A stretch of DNA of 64,000 nucleotides from JAEUMG01 sp046349315 (lineage in GTDB: Bacteria > Pseudomonadota > Alphaproteobacteria > Rhizobiales > Aestuariivirgaceae). The translations under genes and the position numbers were made by a program. The notes under the pieces are model-generated. The model worked only from the letters and a program-made list of their open reading frames with translations. It had not been told where the DNA came from and searched no databases. The DNA lies in the NCBI GenBank assembly GCA_046349315.1, contig JAXMCQ010000002.1, positions 398,494 through 462,493 on the forward strand. Direction: 5' to 3'. Shown here piece by piece: positions 43,269 through 51,603 of this stretch. Numbering within the stretch: position 1 is the stretch's first letter; every line of letters begins with the position of its first letter.

Positions 43269-44131
43269 CGTGAAGCCTTCAGACAGGCGGGAGCAGGCGG
43301 CGAAGCGGGAACGAAGAAATCCGGCTTCAGGTCGCAAGCGGGATCGACTCGGTAGCGGTCGAAATCGCTGACGCCTTCGCTCGCAAGGAAACTGTCATCG
43401 ATCAGGAAATTTCCGGTGAAGCTCTTGTCCTTGGTGAGGATCGCATAGGCCGCATCTGCCATGATTTCCGGCTTGCGTGCACGGCGCATCGCATCCTCGC
43501 CGCCGACCACATTGCGCACCGCCGCGGTCGCGATAAGCGTGCGCGGCCACAGACAATTGACCGCGACGCGCCCGGCAAACTCTGCCGCCAGGCCAAGCGA
43601 GATGAGACTCATGGCATATTTGGCGGTGGTATAGGCGACATGCGGCGCGAACCATTTGGGATCGAGATCGAGCGGCGGCGCGAGCGTCAGGATATGGCCG
43701 TTTGGCGCATTGAGCAGATAGGGCAGGCAGGCTTGCGAGACGAGGAAGGTGCCGCGCCCGTTCACGGCCTGCATCAGGTCGTAGCGCTTAGGGAGCGTTT
43801 CCAGCGTTGGCGTCAGCGCGATGGCCGAGGCATTGTTCACGCAAATGTCGATGCCGCCGAAGGCAGCGACGGTTTTCTCAACCGCGGCAGCGATTTGCGT
43901 CTCGTCGCGAATATCGCAAGCCAAGGCCAGCGCCTTTCCGCCGGCCGCCTCGATTTCAGCGGCGGCAGTATGGATCGTGCCTTCGAGCTTGGGGTGTGGC
44001 TCGATCGTCTTCGCAGCAATGGCGATATTGGCGCCATCGCGTGCCGCTCGAAGCGCGATCGCCAAGCCAATGCCGCGCGACGCACCGGTGATGAATAGGG
44101 TCTTGCCCTTGAGTGACGGCGGCCTTTCCAT
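43265..44131 (-). CDS. Short-chain dehydrogenase (HSDL2-like)
   Basis: 288 residues: TGASRGIGLA (16-25), NNAS, and Tyr-x3-Lys in VAYTTAKYAMS, with an insertion and a C-terminal extension typical of the HSDL2-like group. The Ser normally in the active site is replaced near HILTLAPPLDL, so activity should be checked. First gene of the leftward SDR-HDAC-xseB-tlyA-methyltransferase operon; 17 bp from the divergent tsaC start. Confidence 0.88.
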   Translation of the reverse strand: MERPPSLKGKTLFITGASRGIGLAIALRAARDGANIAIAAKTIEPHPKLEGTIHTAAAEIEAAGGKALALACDIRDETQIAAAVEKTVAAFGGIDICVNNASAIALTPTLETLPKRYDLMQAVNGRGTFLVSQACLPYLLNAPNGHILTLAPPLDLDPKWFAPHVAYTTAKYAMSLISLGLAAEFAGRVAVNCLWPRTLIATAAVRNVVGGEDAMRRARKPEIMADAAYAILTKDKSFTGNFLIDDSFLASEGVSDFDRYRVDPACDLKPDFFVPASPPAPACLKASR

Positions 44132-44148
44132 GCTGCTATAGAGCCCGC

Positions 44149-45084
44149 ATGAGCCCTGCCGTCAACGCTCCTGAAATAGCCAAAGCCGCCCGCATTTTGC
44201 GTGGTGGAGGGCTCGTCGCTTTCCCGACCGAGACGGTCTACGGGCTCGGCGCCGACGCGACATCGGATCGCGCCGTGGCACAGGTCTATGAGGTCAAGGG
44301 CCGCCCGTTTTTCAATCCGCTAATCGTGCATGTGCCTGACTTCGTCGCGGCGGAAAAGCTCGGCGAATTTTCTGAAGTCGCGCGTCGCCTCGCTGCGGCT
44401 TTCTGGCCGGGGCCGCTCACCATCGTCGTGCCGCGCCAGAAGGATTGCCCGGTCTCGACGCTGGCATCCGCCGGCCTGCCGAGCCTTGCCTTGCGCGTGC
44501 CGGCGCACCCGGTCGCGCAGGCGCTCTTGAAGGAAGTAGAGCGTCCGATCGTGGCACCGAGTGCCAATCCTTCCGGCCGCATGAGCCCGACGACCGCCGA
44601 TCATGTACGTGCGCGGCTGGGGAGCAAGGTCGATTTCATCCTCGATGGCGGACGCTGTGCCGTCGGCGTGGAGTCGACAATCGTCGGATTCCTTGGGAAT
44701 GCACCGGAACTGCTGCGCCCCGGCGGCATCGCCCGCGAGGAGATCGAGCGCGTCATGGGTCACAGGCTTGCGAAGCCGCCTGCGACGGATGCGCCGGTGG
44801 CACCCGGCCAGCTCGAAAGCCACTATGCCCCGCATGCGCAGTTGCGCCTCGATGCGGAGACCTGCCGCCCGGGCGAGATCTATCTCGGCTTTGGTGCGCG
44901 CGACGGCGATCGCAATCTCTCGGCCTCCGGCGATCTTGTCGAAGCGGCCGCCAATCTCTTCCGCATGCTGCATGAACTTGACGAAACCGGTGCCAAGTCT
45001 ATTGCCGTGGCGCCGATCCCGCATCAAGGATTGGGCGAAGCGATCAACGACCGTTTGCGGCGCGCCGCCGCGCCGCGGAGCTAG
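44149..45084 (+). CDS. tsaC: L-threonylcarbamoyladenylate synthase (Sua5 type)
   Basis: About 311 residues. The YrdC/TsaC domain (about 10-200) has PTETVYGLGADATSD and the KGRPFFNPLIVHV and SANPSGRMSPT signatures; a Sua5-type C-terminal domain (about 225-311) follows. It makes threonylcarbamoyl-AMP from threonine, bicarbonate and ATP for t6A modification of tRNA. The ATG at 44149 fits the family N-terminus; a longer frame overlaps the divergent SDR. The stop is followed at once by the FAD oxidase gene. Confidence 0.93.
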   Translation: MSPAVNAPEIAKAARILRGGGLVAFPTETVYGLGADATSDRAVAQVYEVKGRPFFNPLIVHVPDFVAAEKLGEFSEVARRLAAAFWPGPLTIVVPRQKDCPVSTLASAGLPSLALRVPAHPVAQALLKEVERPIVAPSANPSGRMSPTTADHVRARLGSKVDFILDGGRCAVGVESTIVGFLGNAPELLRPGGIAREEIERVMGHRLAKPPATDAPVAPGQLESHYAPHAQLRLDAETCRPGEIYLGFGARDGDRNLSASGDLVEAAANLFRMLHELDETGAKSIAVAPIPHQGLGEAINDRLRRAAAPRS

Positions 45085-45086
45085 TG

Positions 45087-46502
45087 ATGAATCGAAAACC
45101 GTCTCCCGAGACCTTGCAGCATTTGGCGAGCGTGGTGGGCGAGCGCTATGCGCTGCGCGATCCCGCGGCAATGCAGCCTTATCTCCACGAATGGCGTGGC
45201 CTGTGGGACGGCGTGACACCGCTCGTGTTGCGTCCCGGCACGACCGAGGAAATCTCACGCATCCTTGCCATCGCCGATGAAACGGGAACCGCGATCATCA
45301 CGCAGAGCGGCAATACCGGGCTTGTCGGCGGCCAGATTCCGATTCCCGGTCACGAAGAAATCCTGATGGTGCTCGACCGCATGACGGCGATCCGCAATGT
45401 CGACACCGCCGACAATACCATGACGGTGGAGGCCGGCGTGGTCCTCAAGACTGTCCAGGACGAGGCCGAAAAGGTCGACCGGCTCTTTCCTTTGCGCATC
45501 GCGTCGGAAGGCTCGTGCCGGATCGGCGGCAATCTTGCGACCAATGCCGGCGGCATCAACGTCTTGGCCTATGGCAATGCCCGCGATCTCTGCCTCGGCA
45601 TCGAAGTCGTATTGCCGGGCGGACGCGTCTGGAATGGGCTCAAACGCCTGCGCAAGGACAACACCGGCTATGACATGCGCAATCTCTTCATCGGCTCGGA
45701 AGGAACGCTCGGAGTCATCACGGCAGCTGTCCTCAAGCTCTTCCCCAAGCCCGCTCATCATGCAACCGCCTTCATCGCCCTGCCATCGCCGCAAGCCGCG
45801 ATCGATCTTCTCGCGATGATGCAGGCGCGCAGCGACAATCGCGTGACCGCTTTCGAACTCATGCCGCGCCGTGGCATCGAGTTCACGATGAAGCACTTCC
45901 AGGTGCGCGAGTTCTTCTCAGAAGCAGCACCCTGGTACGTCATCGCCGAGCTGTCCGGCGCGCCGACGCTTGACGAGACGATGACCGAGACGCTGGTCGA
46001 AGCAGCCGAGAAGGGCATCGTATTCGACGCGACCATCGCCCAGTCGGAAGCGCAGCGCCAGGAGATCTGGTATATCCGCGAGGCGATCGTCGAATGCCAG
46101 CGCCTCGAAGGTGGATCGCTCAAGCATGACGTGGCTGTGCCGCTCTCGCATGTGCCGGAACTGATCGAGGCAGGAACGGCGGCGCTCTTGCGCTACATGC
46201 CGGACATCCGTCCGTTGCCCTTCGGTCATTTGGGCGACGGCAATATCCACTTTAATGTCAGCCAGCCGGTCGGCATGGACAAGCAGGCCTTCCTCGATCG
46301 CTGGCACGAGATCGCCGATTGCATCTATGATGTCGTTCTGCGCCTGGGTGGCTCGGTCAGTGCCGAACATGGCATCGGCATCCTCAAGGCCGAGATGATG
46401 AGCCGCATCAAATCGCCGGTCGAACTCGAGATGATGCGGCAATTGAAGGCGCTCTTCGATCCGAAGGGAATCCTCAATCCTGGCCGGGTGCTCCCGGAGT
46501 GA
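45087..46502 (+). CDS. FAD-binding oxidase/dehydrogenase (GlcD/D-2-hydroxyglutarate type)
   Basis: 471 residues of the FAD_binding_4 family. FAD-binding motifs TQSGNTGLVGGQIP and SCRIGGNLATNAGG are clear, followed by FIGSEGTLGVIT. The C-terminal domain has PFGHLGDGNIHFN and AEHGIGI with conserved His residues. Relatives oxidise D-lactate, glycolate or D-2-hydroxyglutarate. ATG 45087 lies two bases after the tsaC stop. The end overlaps the GNAT gene (GTGA). Confidence 0.9.
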   Translation: MNRKPSPETLQHLASVVGERYALRDPAAMQPYLHEWRGLWDGVTPLVLRPGTTEEISRILAIADETGTAIITQSGNTGLVGGQIPIPGHEEILMVLDRMTAIRNVDTADNTMTVEAGVVLKTVQDEAEKVDRLFPLRIASEGSCRIGGNLATNAGGINVLAYGNARDLCLGIEVVLPGGRVWNGLKRLRKDNTGYDMRNLFIGSEGTLGVITAAVLKLFPKPAHHATAFIALPSPQAAIDLLAMMQARSDNRVTAFELMPRRGIEFTMKHFQVREFFSEAAPWYVIAELSGAPTLDETMTETLVEAAEKGIVFDATIAQSEAQRQEIWYIREAIVECQRLEGGSLKHDVAVPLSHVPELIEAGTAALLRYMPDIRPLPFGHLGDGNIHFNVSQPVGMDKQAFLDRWHEIADCIYDVVLRLGGSVSAEHGIGILKAEMMSRIKSPVELEMMRQLKALFDPKGILNPGRVLPE

Positions 46503-46921
46503 CGGATTTCCGTCCGATGCGTGACGGCGAGAAGGAGGCCGTCATCGGCCTGTGGGAAGCTTGCGGCCTGACGCGCCCGTGGAATGAGCCGATGCGCGAT
46601 CTCGATTTCGCGCGCGGCAAGGGTAATTCCGAAATCCTGGTCGCTATGAAGGGCGATCGCGTAATTGCGACCGTGATGGCTGGCCATGACGGTCATCGCG
46701 GCACGATCTATTACTTGGCGGTCGATCCGGCTCAGCAGGGCAATGGCATGGGTCGCCTTGCGGTCGCCGCTGCCGAGTCTTGGCTCAAGGAACGCGGAGT
46801 CTGGAAGATCAATCTCCTCATACGCCGCGAGAATGCGAAAGTGCTCGGCTTCTATCAGGCGCTCGGTTACGAGCCGAACGATGTTGTATCGCTCGGCCGC
46901 TGGCTCGATCGTGACGCGTAG
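46499..46921 (+). CDS. GNAT acetyltransferase (YpeA-like)
   Basis: 140 residues, one GNAT domain: acetyl-CoA loop VDPAQQGNGMGRLAV and NAKVLGFYQALGYE. The N-terminus RDGEKEAVIGLWEACGLTRPWN matches the YpeA group. The acceptor is unknown. The GTG start overlaps the upstream stop by 4 nt, so it is translationally coupled and is the last gene of the tsaC operon. Confidence 0.88.
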   Translation: MTDFRPMRDGEKEAVIGLWEACGLTRPWNEPMRDLDFARGKGNSEILVAMKGDRVIATVMAGHDGHRGTIYYLAVDPAQQGNGMGRLAVAAAESWLKERGVWKINLLIRRENAKVLGFYQALGYEPNDVVSLGRWLDRDA

Positions 46922-46939
46922 CTGCGCGCGTAAAAACAC

Positions 46940-47045
46940 CTTATGGTGAGGAGCATCGCCGCAGGCGATGCCTCGAACCATGTGCCATGCGCGCGATGCT
47001 TGTCACGTCCTTCGAGGACCGCTTCGCGGCCACCTCAGGACGAGG
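46940..47045. repeat. Intergenic palindromic repeat
   Basis: GCATCGCC-GCA-GGCGATGC is a perfect 8-bp hairpin, followed by CCTTCGAGGACCGCTTCGCGG and CACCTCAGGACGAG, which resemble the block at 22125-22180. It fills the space between two convergent genes. Confidence 0.5.
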
Positions 47046-47051
47046 TTGAAA

Positions 47052-47498
47052 CTACCGCCGTCCAGCTTTCTTCTTCGCTGCCTTCTTGGCGGGCGTCTTG
47101 CGCGCCGCCGTCCGCGCCTTTGCCGATTTGCTTACATGCGCATAGGCGACGATCTCGATTTTGGCGCCCGGTACCATCAATTGCGCCACGATGGTTGCGC
47201 GATTTGGGTAGGGTGCCTTGAAATACTCCGCATAGACAGCATTCATGCCGGGAAAATCGGCCGGATCCGGCAGGTAGATCAATACTTGTGCGACATCGGC
47301 GAGGCTACCGCCGGCAGCCTTCAGGCTGCGCTTGAGATTATCGAGGGTCAGGCTTGTCTGTACGCCGATATCGCCGGTCTCAATTTTGCCATCTGCCTTG
47401 ATCGGTATTTGCGCAGTATAGAACACGCCGTCTGCCATCGTGGCCCATTCGATCGGCGCGCTAGGGGTTGGCAACCCCGTTTTCACTGGTCGTTTCAT
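47052..47498 (-). CDS. RidA-family protein with basic C-terminal tail
   Basis: 148 residues. The RidA/YjgF fold is seen in AQIPIKADGKIETGDI and AEYFKAPYPNRATIVAQL, but the usual Arg in the RidA active site sits in a modified context. The last 25 residues are Lys/Ala-rich (ARKTPAKKAAKKKAGRR), unusual for this family. RidA proteins hydrolyse reactive enamine/imine intermediates from PLP enzymes. Divergent from the FadR-type regulator and probably part of the same catabolic locus. Confidence 0.83.
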   Translation of the reverse strand: MKRPVKTGLPTPSAPIEWATMADGVFYTAQIPIKADGKIETGDIGVQTSLTLDNLKRSLKAAGGSLADVAQVLIYLPDPADFPGMNAVYAEYFKAPYPNRATIVAQLMVPGAKIEIVAYAHVSKSAKARTAARKTPAKKAAKKKAGRR

Positions 47499-47562
47499 CT
47501 TTGCTCCCTCGTTGATTTAGGTGTAGTTCACAACCTCTGGATAGACGGCGAAAGACGGATCG

Positions 47563-48318
47563 ATGTTGAAACTCAAAGTGCAGCCGGGCGATGGACGCCG
47601 CATCAGGCGCCGGACCCTGCCCGAACAAGTTGTGGAAACGCTCGGCCAGCGGATCGTCCGCGGCGACTTCGCACACCGGGGCGGCTTGCCGACCGAACCG
47701 GAACTGAGTGCTGAGCTTGGCATCAGCCGCAATGTGCTTCGCGAGGCGATCAAGGTTCTCGCCTCCAAGGGCATGCTTGAAGTAAGGCCCAAGATCGGAA
47801 CCAAGGTCCGCACGCCCGAAGATTGGAACGTGCTCGATCCGGACGTCCTGGCGTGGTTCTCGAACGACGGCAATGAATTGCGCAACGCCCATGATTTTGT
47901 GGAGTTTCGCCGCATCATCGAGCCGAAGGCCTCATACTTGGCGGCCTTGCGCGCAACCGAGAAGGAGATCACTGATATTCGCGCGGCCTATGAAGCGCTC
48001 TACGCCTGCATCGGTCAGCCCGAAAAGGTCCCGGCCGCGGACATCATTTTCCATCGTAGCGTGTATACGGCCTCGCATAACATCGTGCTGCATTATCTCG
48101 GATCGCTCTTTGCGCCAGTAATGAAGACGCAAGTTGTCATCACCACGGACGAGCCTGGTTCCTTCGAAAAAGGACTTCCGCTTCATCGCAAGGTCACTGA
48201 GGCAATCGAGAAGCGCGATCCCAAGCGCGCCGAGATTTATTCGCGCCTGCTCGTAAACATGCCTTATCAGGATTTGAACGACAGGTTGCATCCGGAAGAT
48301 CGCGGCTTGCTCGGCTAA
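47563..48318 (+). CDS. FadR/GntR-family transcriptional regulator
   Basis: 251 residues. N-terminal winged HTH (LGQRIVRGDFAHRGGLPTEPELSAELGISRN, quoted in part: TEPELSAELGISRNVLREA) and an all-helical FCD ligand domain with metal-binding-like His residues (FHRSVYTASHN, HRKVTEAI). Likely a repressor of the transporter/enolase operon that starts 141 nt downstream, with the imported compound or its product as ligand (inference). Confidence 0.9.
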   Translation: MLKLKVQPGDGRRIRRRTLPEQVVETLGQRIVRGDFAHRGGLPTEPELSAELGISRNVLREAIKVLASKGMLEVRPKIGTKVRTPEDWNVLDPDVLAWFSNDGNELRNAHDFVEFRRIIEPKASYLAALRATEKEITDIRAAYEALYACIGQPEKVPAADIIFHRSVYTASHNIVLHYLGSLFAPVMKTQVVITTDEPGSFEKGLPLHRKVTEAIEKRDPKRAEIYSRLLVNMPYQDLNDRLHPEDRGLLG

Positions 48319-48459
48319 TTTTGGAGAAGGCGCGATTCCTCTCTTGAAAATTTGATTCATAGGATGATAGGCTGATAATTGTTTGGCGGGCAAGCGCTCT
48401 TCGCGCGGATCTGCTCGCGGGTACGAAAAGAAACGAGAGTAGCAATCAGGGAGAGGTTG

Positions 48460-49374
48460 ATGACAACCGCGCTCAAGGGAAGTGCTGGCGGAAGCAGGAA
48501 ATCCGCATGGTTTGCTGGTTTGGCTATGGCCGCCGGCATGTTGTTTACTGTGACCAACGCTTCTGCCGATGACATCAAGACCATCGAGCCAGGCAAGCTC
48601 ACTATCGGAATGAACGGCGACATGCCGATGACTCAGGTCAAGGACGGTGTCCTGAGCGGTACCGACGGCGAATTGATGATCTATGTCGCCAAAAAGCTCG
48701 GCCTTGAACCGAAGGTCGTCCAGATGGACTGGGCCGCGCTGATTGAAGCGACGAAGCAAGGCAAGGTCGACGTGATGCATGGTGCCATGGGCTGGATCGA
48801 GCCGCGCACCAAGATCATGAATCTGACTGATCCGATCTATTACTTCGGTACCTTGCTGGCGCAGAAGGAAGAGAACAACTATTCGACCTTTGCCGACATG
48901 AAGGGCAAGTCGGTCGGCACCGTCACCGGCTTCACGCTCGTGCCCGAACTCAAGGGCGTGGAAGGCATCGGCGAAGTGAAGCTTTACGACACCTCGGACG
49001 GCGTCATGCAGGACCTCGTCGCTGGCCGTCTCGACATGGCGATCCTCGATCCGCCACTCGTGCAATGGGCGATCGTCCAGCATCCGGAATGGAAGCTCAA
49101 GCAGGTTCCGCTCGCGCCCGAGGCCGACAAATATCCAATCATGTCGACCAAATACAGCGTGATCTTCGGCGTCAACAAGGACGAGAAAGCCTTGGCCGAC
49201 GCAATGAGCAAGGTCATTTCGGACGACATCTGGAAGAACTGCATTAACGTCAAGACCATGGCGAATTACGGCATGGGCGACAAGGCGTGGTTCATTCCTC
49301 CGAGCCCGGATCCCCGCGTTGGCGTCGACCGTCCGGCCGATTTCAAGTCGCCGAACGCCGATCATTGCTTCTGA
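48460..49374 (+). CDS. ABC transporter substrate-binding protein, polar amino acid family
   Basis: About 304 residues. A long signal peptide (cut near NASA-DD, residue 36) and a family 3 solute-binding fold (KLTIGMNGDMPMT, TDGELMIYVAKKLGLEP, VGTVTGFTLVPEL). ATG 48460 has AGGGAGAGG just upstream. It captures the ligand in the periplasm for the permeases downstream. A strong hairpin follows and should lower expression of the distal genes. Confidence 0.92.
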   Translation: MTTALKGSAGGSRKSAWFAGLAMAAGMLFTVTNASADDIKTIEPGKLTIGMNGDMPMTQVKDGVLSGTDGELMIYVAKKLGLEPKVVQMDWAALIEATKQGKVDVMHGAMGWIEPRTKIMNLTDPIYYFGTLLAQKEENNYSTFADMKGKSVGTVTGFTLVPELKGVEGIGEVKLYDTSDGVMQDLVAGRLDMAILDPPLVQWAIVQHPEWKLKQVPLAPEADKYPIMSTKYSVIFGVNKDEKALADAMSKVISDDIWKNCINVKTMANYGMGDKAWFIPPSPDPRVGVDRPADFKSPNADHCF

Positions 49375-49403
49375 GAAGCGATCGCAAGCAGCAAAGAATA
49401 GAT

Positions 49404-49427
49404 GGGACGGGGTGAGACCCCCGTCCC
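49404..49427 (+). terminator. Perfect 9-bp GC-rich hairpin, probable attenuator after binding-protein gene
   Basis: GGGACGGGG-TGAGAC-CCCCGTCCC followed by TTTCT, 30 nt after the binding-protein stop and 27 nt before the ATPase start. Such hairpins in ABC operons give more binding protein than membrane parts (established pattern). Confidence 0.7.
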
Positions 49428-49453
49428 TTTCTGTCGGGGCGTGATGGGGGCAG

Positions 49454-50221
49454 ATGGATCCGCTTCTTCGTATTGTGGATTTGCACAAGAAGTTTGGCGA
49501 ACTGGAGGTTTTGTCCGGCGTAAGTATCGACGTAAAGCGGGGTGAGAAAGTCTCGATCGTCGGACCGAGCGGCTCAGGCAAGACAACACTGCTCCGCTGC
49601 ATCAATTATCTGGAGAAGCCTACGGGCGGCCACATCTACATCGACGGCACGCTGATCGGCGAGAAGCAAGTGGGCGACCGTTATGTCCACCTGAGCGACC
49701 GGGAACTCGCCAAGGAACGCCAGGAAATCGGTTTCGTTTTCCAACGCTTCAACCTGTTCCCGCATCTGACCGCGCTTGGGAATGTCACCATCGCGCCAAT
49801 CAAGGTCTTAGGGTTATCGCGCGAAGAGGCGGAAGGGCGCGGCCGCCAGATGCTTGAGAAAGTCGGCCTCGGTCACAAGATCACCGAGTATCCCGAGCGA
49901 CTTTCCGGCGGTCAGCAACAGCGCGTCGCCATTGCCCGCGTTCTTGCCATGCAGCCCAAGCTGATGCTCTTCGACGAGGCGACGTCAGCGCTCGATCCAG
50001 AACTCATCGGCGAAGTGCTGCGAGTCATGCGGCAGCTCGCCGATGAAGGCCGAACCATGGTGATTGTAACTCATGAGATCCAGTTCGCCGGCGAGGTCTC
50101 GGATCGCGTCGTCTTCATGGACCAGGGGAAGATTGTAGAGCAGGGCCCGCCCAAATCGGTGCTCTTCAATCCGCAGCAGCCACGTACCCGCGAATTCCTC
50201 AAGCACCTGCAGGAGCGTTAG
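49454..50221 (+). CDS. ABC transporter ATP-binding protein, polar amino acid (GlnQ/HisP type)
   Basis: 255 residues. Walker A GPSGSGKTT (about 37-45), signature LSGGQQQRVAIAR, Walker B LMLFDEATSALDPE and the H-loop in VTHEI. It drives import through the two permeases that follow; their genes are 6 and 12 nt apart, so one operon. Confidence 0.94.
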   Translation: MDPLLRIVDLHKKFGELEVLSGVSIDVKRGEKVSIVGPSGSGKTTLLRCINYLEKPTGGHIYIDGTLIGEKQVGDRYVHLSDRELAKERQEIGFVFQRFNLFPHLTALGNVTIAPIKVLGLSREEAEGRGRQMLEKVGLGHKITEYPERLSGGQQQRVAIARVLAMQPKLMLFDEATSALDPELIGEVLRVMRQLADEGRTMVIVTHEIQFAGEVSDRVVFMDQGKIVEQGPPKSVLFNPQQPRTREFLKHLQER

Positions 50222-50227
50222 CGCGAC

Positions 50228-50893
50228 ATGGGCTTCTTCCAGGTAATGGAGCAGAAGGGTTGGTACTTCTTCACCACTTTGATGGGTGGCTGGCCGGAGA
50301 CGATTTCCGTAGCGTTCTGTTCTTTCATCTTCGCGATGATTTTCGGACTCATTATCGCTCTCATGCGCCTTTCGCGCTGGCGGATCCCTCGCTGGCTTGC
50401 GGTTGCCTATATCGAGTTTTTCCGCGGCACGCCGGCCCTGGTCCAACTCTTCGTCATTTATTTCGGCTTTCCCGACATCGGCTTCCAGCCTTCGCCTTTC
50501 CAGGCGGCGATCGTTGGCCTCGGACTTAACGGCGCGGCTTACATGGCGGAGATCTACCGTGCCGGTATCGAGTCGATTCATCGTGGCCAGATGGAGGCGG
50601 CACTGTCCCTTGGCATGACGCCGGCCCGCGCCATGCAGCACATCATCCTGCCGCAGGCGATGCGCACCATGCTGCCGCCGATTACCAATTTTGCGATCGT
50701 GCTGCTCAAGGATACATCCATCGTCTTCGCGGTCGGCGTCGTCGAGATCATGGCGCTTGCCCGCAACCTCGTCACCGAGACCTTGCAGAGTGCCGCGGTC
50801 TATCTGATCGCTGGTGCACTCTATCTTTGCGTGACGATTCCGATGTCGCGTCTTGCCGCTCGGCTCGAGCGACAGCGCCAGGCCTGGCAGTAG
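50228..50893 (+). CDS. Polar amino acid ABC transporter permease 1
   Basis: 221 residues with four or five membrane helices and the EAA loop (GQMEAALSLGMTPARAMQHIILPQAM). The FRGTPALVQLFVIYFG stretch marks the HisMQ-type subfamily. Pairs with permease 2. Confidence 0.93.
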   Translation: MGFFQVMEQKGWYFFTTLMGGWPETISVAFCSFIFAMIFGLIIALMRLSRWRIPRWLAVAYIEFFRGTPALVQLFVIYFGFPDIGFQPSPFQAAIVGLGLNGAAYMAEIYRAGIESIHRGQMEAALSLGMTPARAMQHIILPQAMRTMLPPITNFAIVLLKDTSIVFAVGVVEIMALARNLVTETLQSAAVYLIAGALYLCVTIPMSRLAARLERQRQAWQ

Positions 50894-50905
50894 GGAGGGG
50901 ACGGC

Positions 50906-51589
50906 ATGCTCCAGCTTCCCGAAATCTACGCCGAATACATTGGCCGGTGGCTGCCCGAACTTCTCTATTACGCGATCACCACCTTAAAGATTGCCGCCGT
51001 CGCGTTCGTCATTGCGGTGGCCGTCGGATTGCTTTTCGCCCTTCTGCGTATCTCGCACAACCGCTTTGTCCGCGGCTTTGCGGTCACCTTCATTGAAGTG
51101 GCGCGTGGACTGCCCATCGTCGTCGTCCTCTACATCGTTTATTTTGTGCCGCCGCAGCTCTTCCCCGGCTTGAGCTGGAGCTGGTTTACCGACTTCACCG
51201 GCGCCGTGGTCGGGCTCGGCCTCCACGGTGGTGCCATCCTCGCTGAAGTGTTTCGATCCGGGATTGAGGCATTGCACAAGGGCCAGCGCGAGGCGGCGAT
51301 CTCACTGGGCATGACGCCGGCGCAGTCGATGACCTATATCATCCTGCCGCAGGCAACCCGCATCATCCTGCCGCCTGTCGCCAATTATGCAATCGGCCTG
51401 CTTAAGGACACCTCGCTCTGTTCGCTCATCGGCGTCAATGAACTGATGAACGGTGCTAAAAGCATCGCTTTTGCCGACTATCAGCCGATGGCGGTCTTTG
51501 TGCTCGTCGCCGCCATTTATTTTGTCATGAGTTTTCCGTTATCCATGGCTGTCCGCTTCATGGAAACGCGCCTCGCCATATCCCGCTAA
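50906..51589 (+). CDS. Polar amino acid ABC transporter permease 2
   Basis: 227 residues, HisMQ type: RGLPIVVVLYIVYF and EAA loop GQREAAISLGMTPAQSMTYI. Forms the heterodimeric channel with permease 1 (12 nt upstream). The enolase-superfamily gene follows 14 nt downstream. Confidence 0.93.
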   Translation: MLQLPEIYAEYIGRWLPELLYYAITTLKIAAVAFVIAVAVGLLFALLRISHNRFVRGFAVTFIEVARGLPIVVVLYIVYFVPPQLFPGLSWSWFTDFTGAVVGLGLHGGAILAEVFRSGIEALHKGQREAAISLGMTPAQSMTYIILPQATRIILPPVANYAIGLLKDTSLCSLIGVNELMNGAKSIAFADYQPMAVFVLVAAIYFVMSFPLSMAVRFMETRLAISR

Positions 51590-51603
51590 TTCAAGGTCCC
51601 GTC

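Noticed and set aside
47932..49605. 557-codon minus-strand frame across the regulator, binding-protein and ATPase genes
   Set aside because: It runs antisense to three recognised genes and their intergenic hairpin, with no family features of its own.
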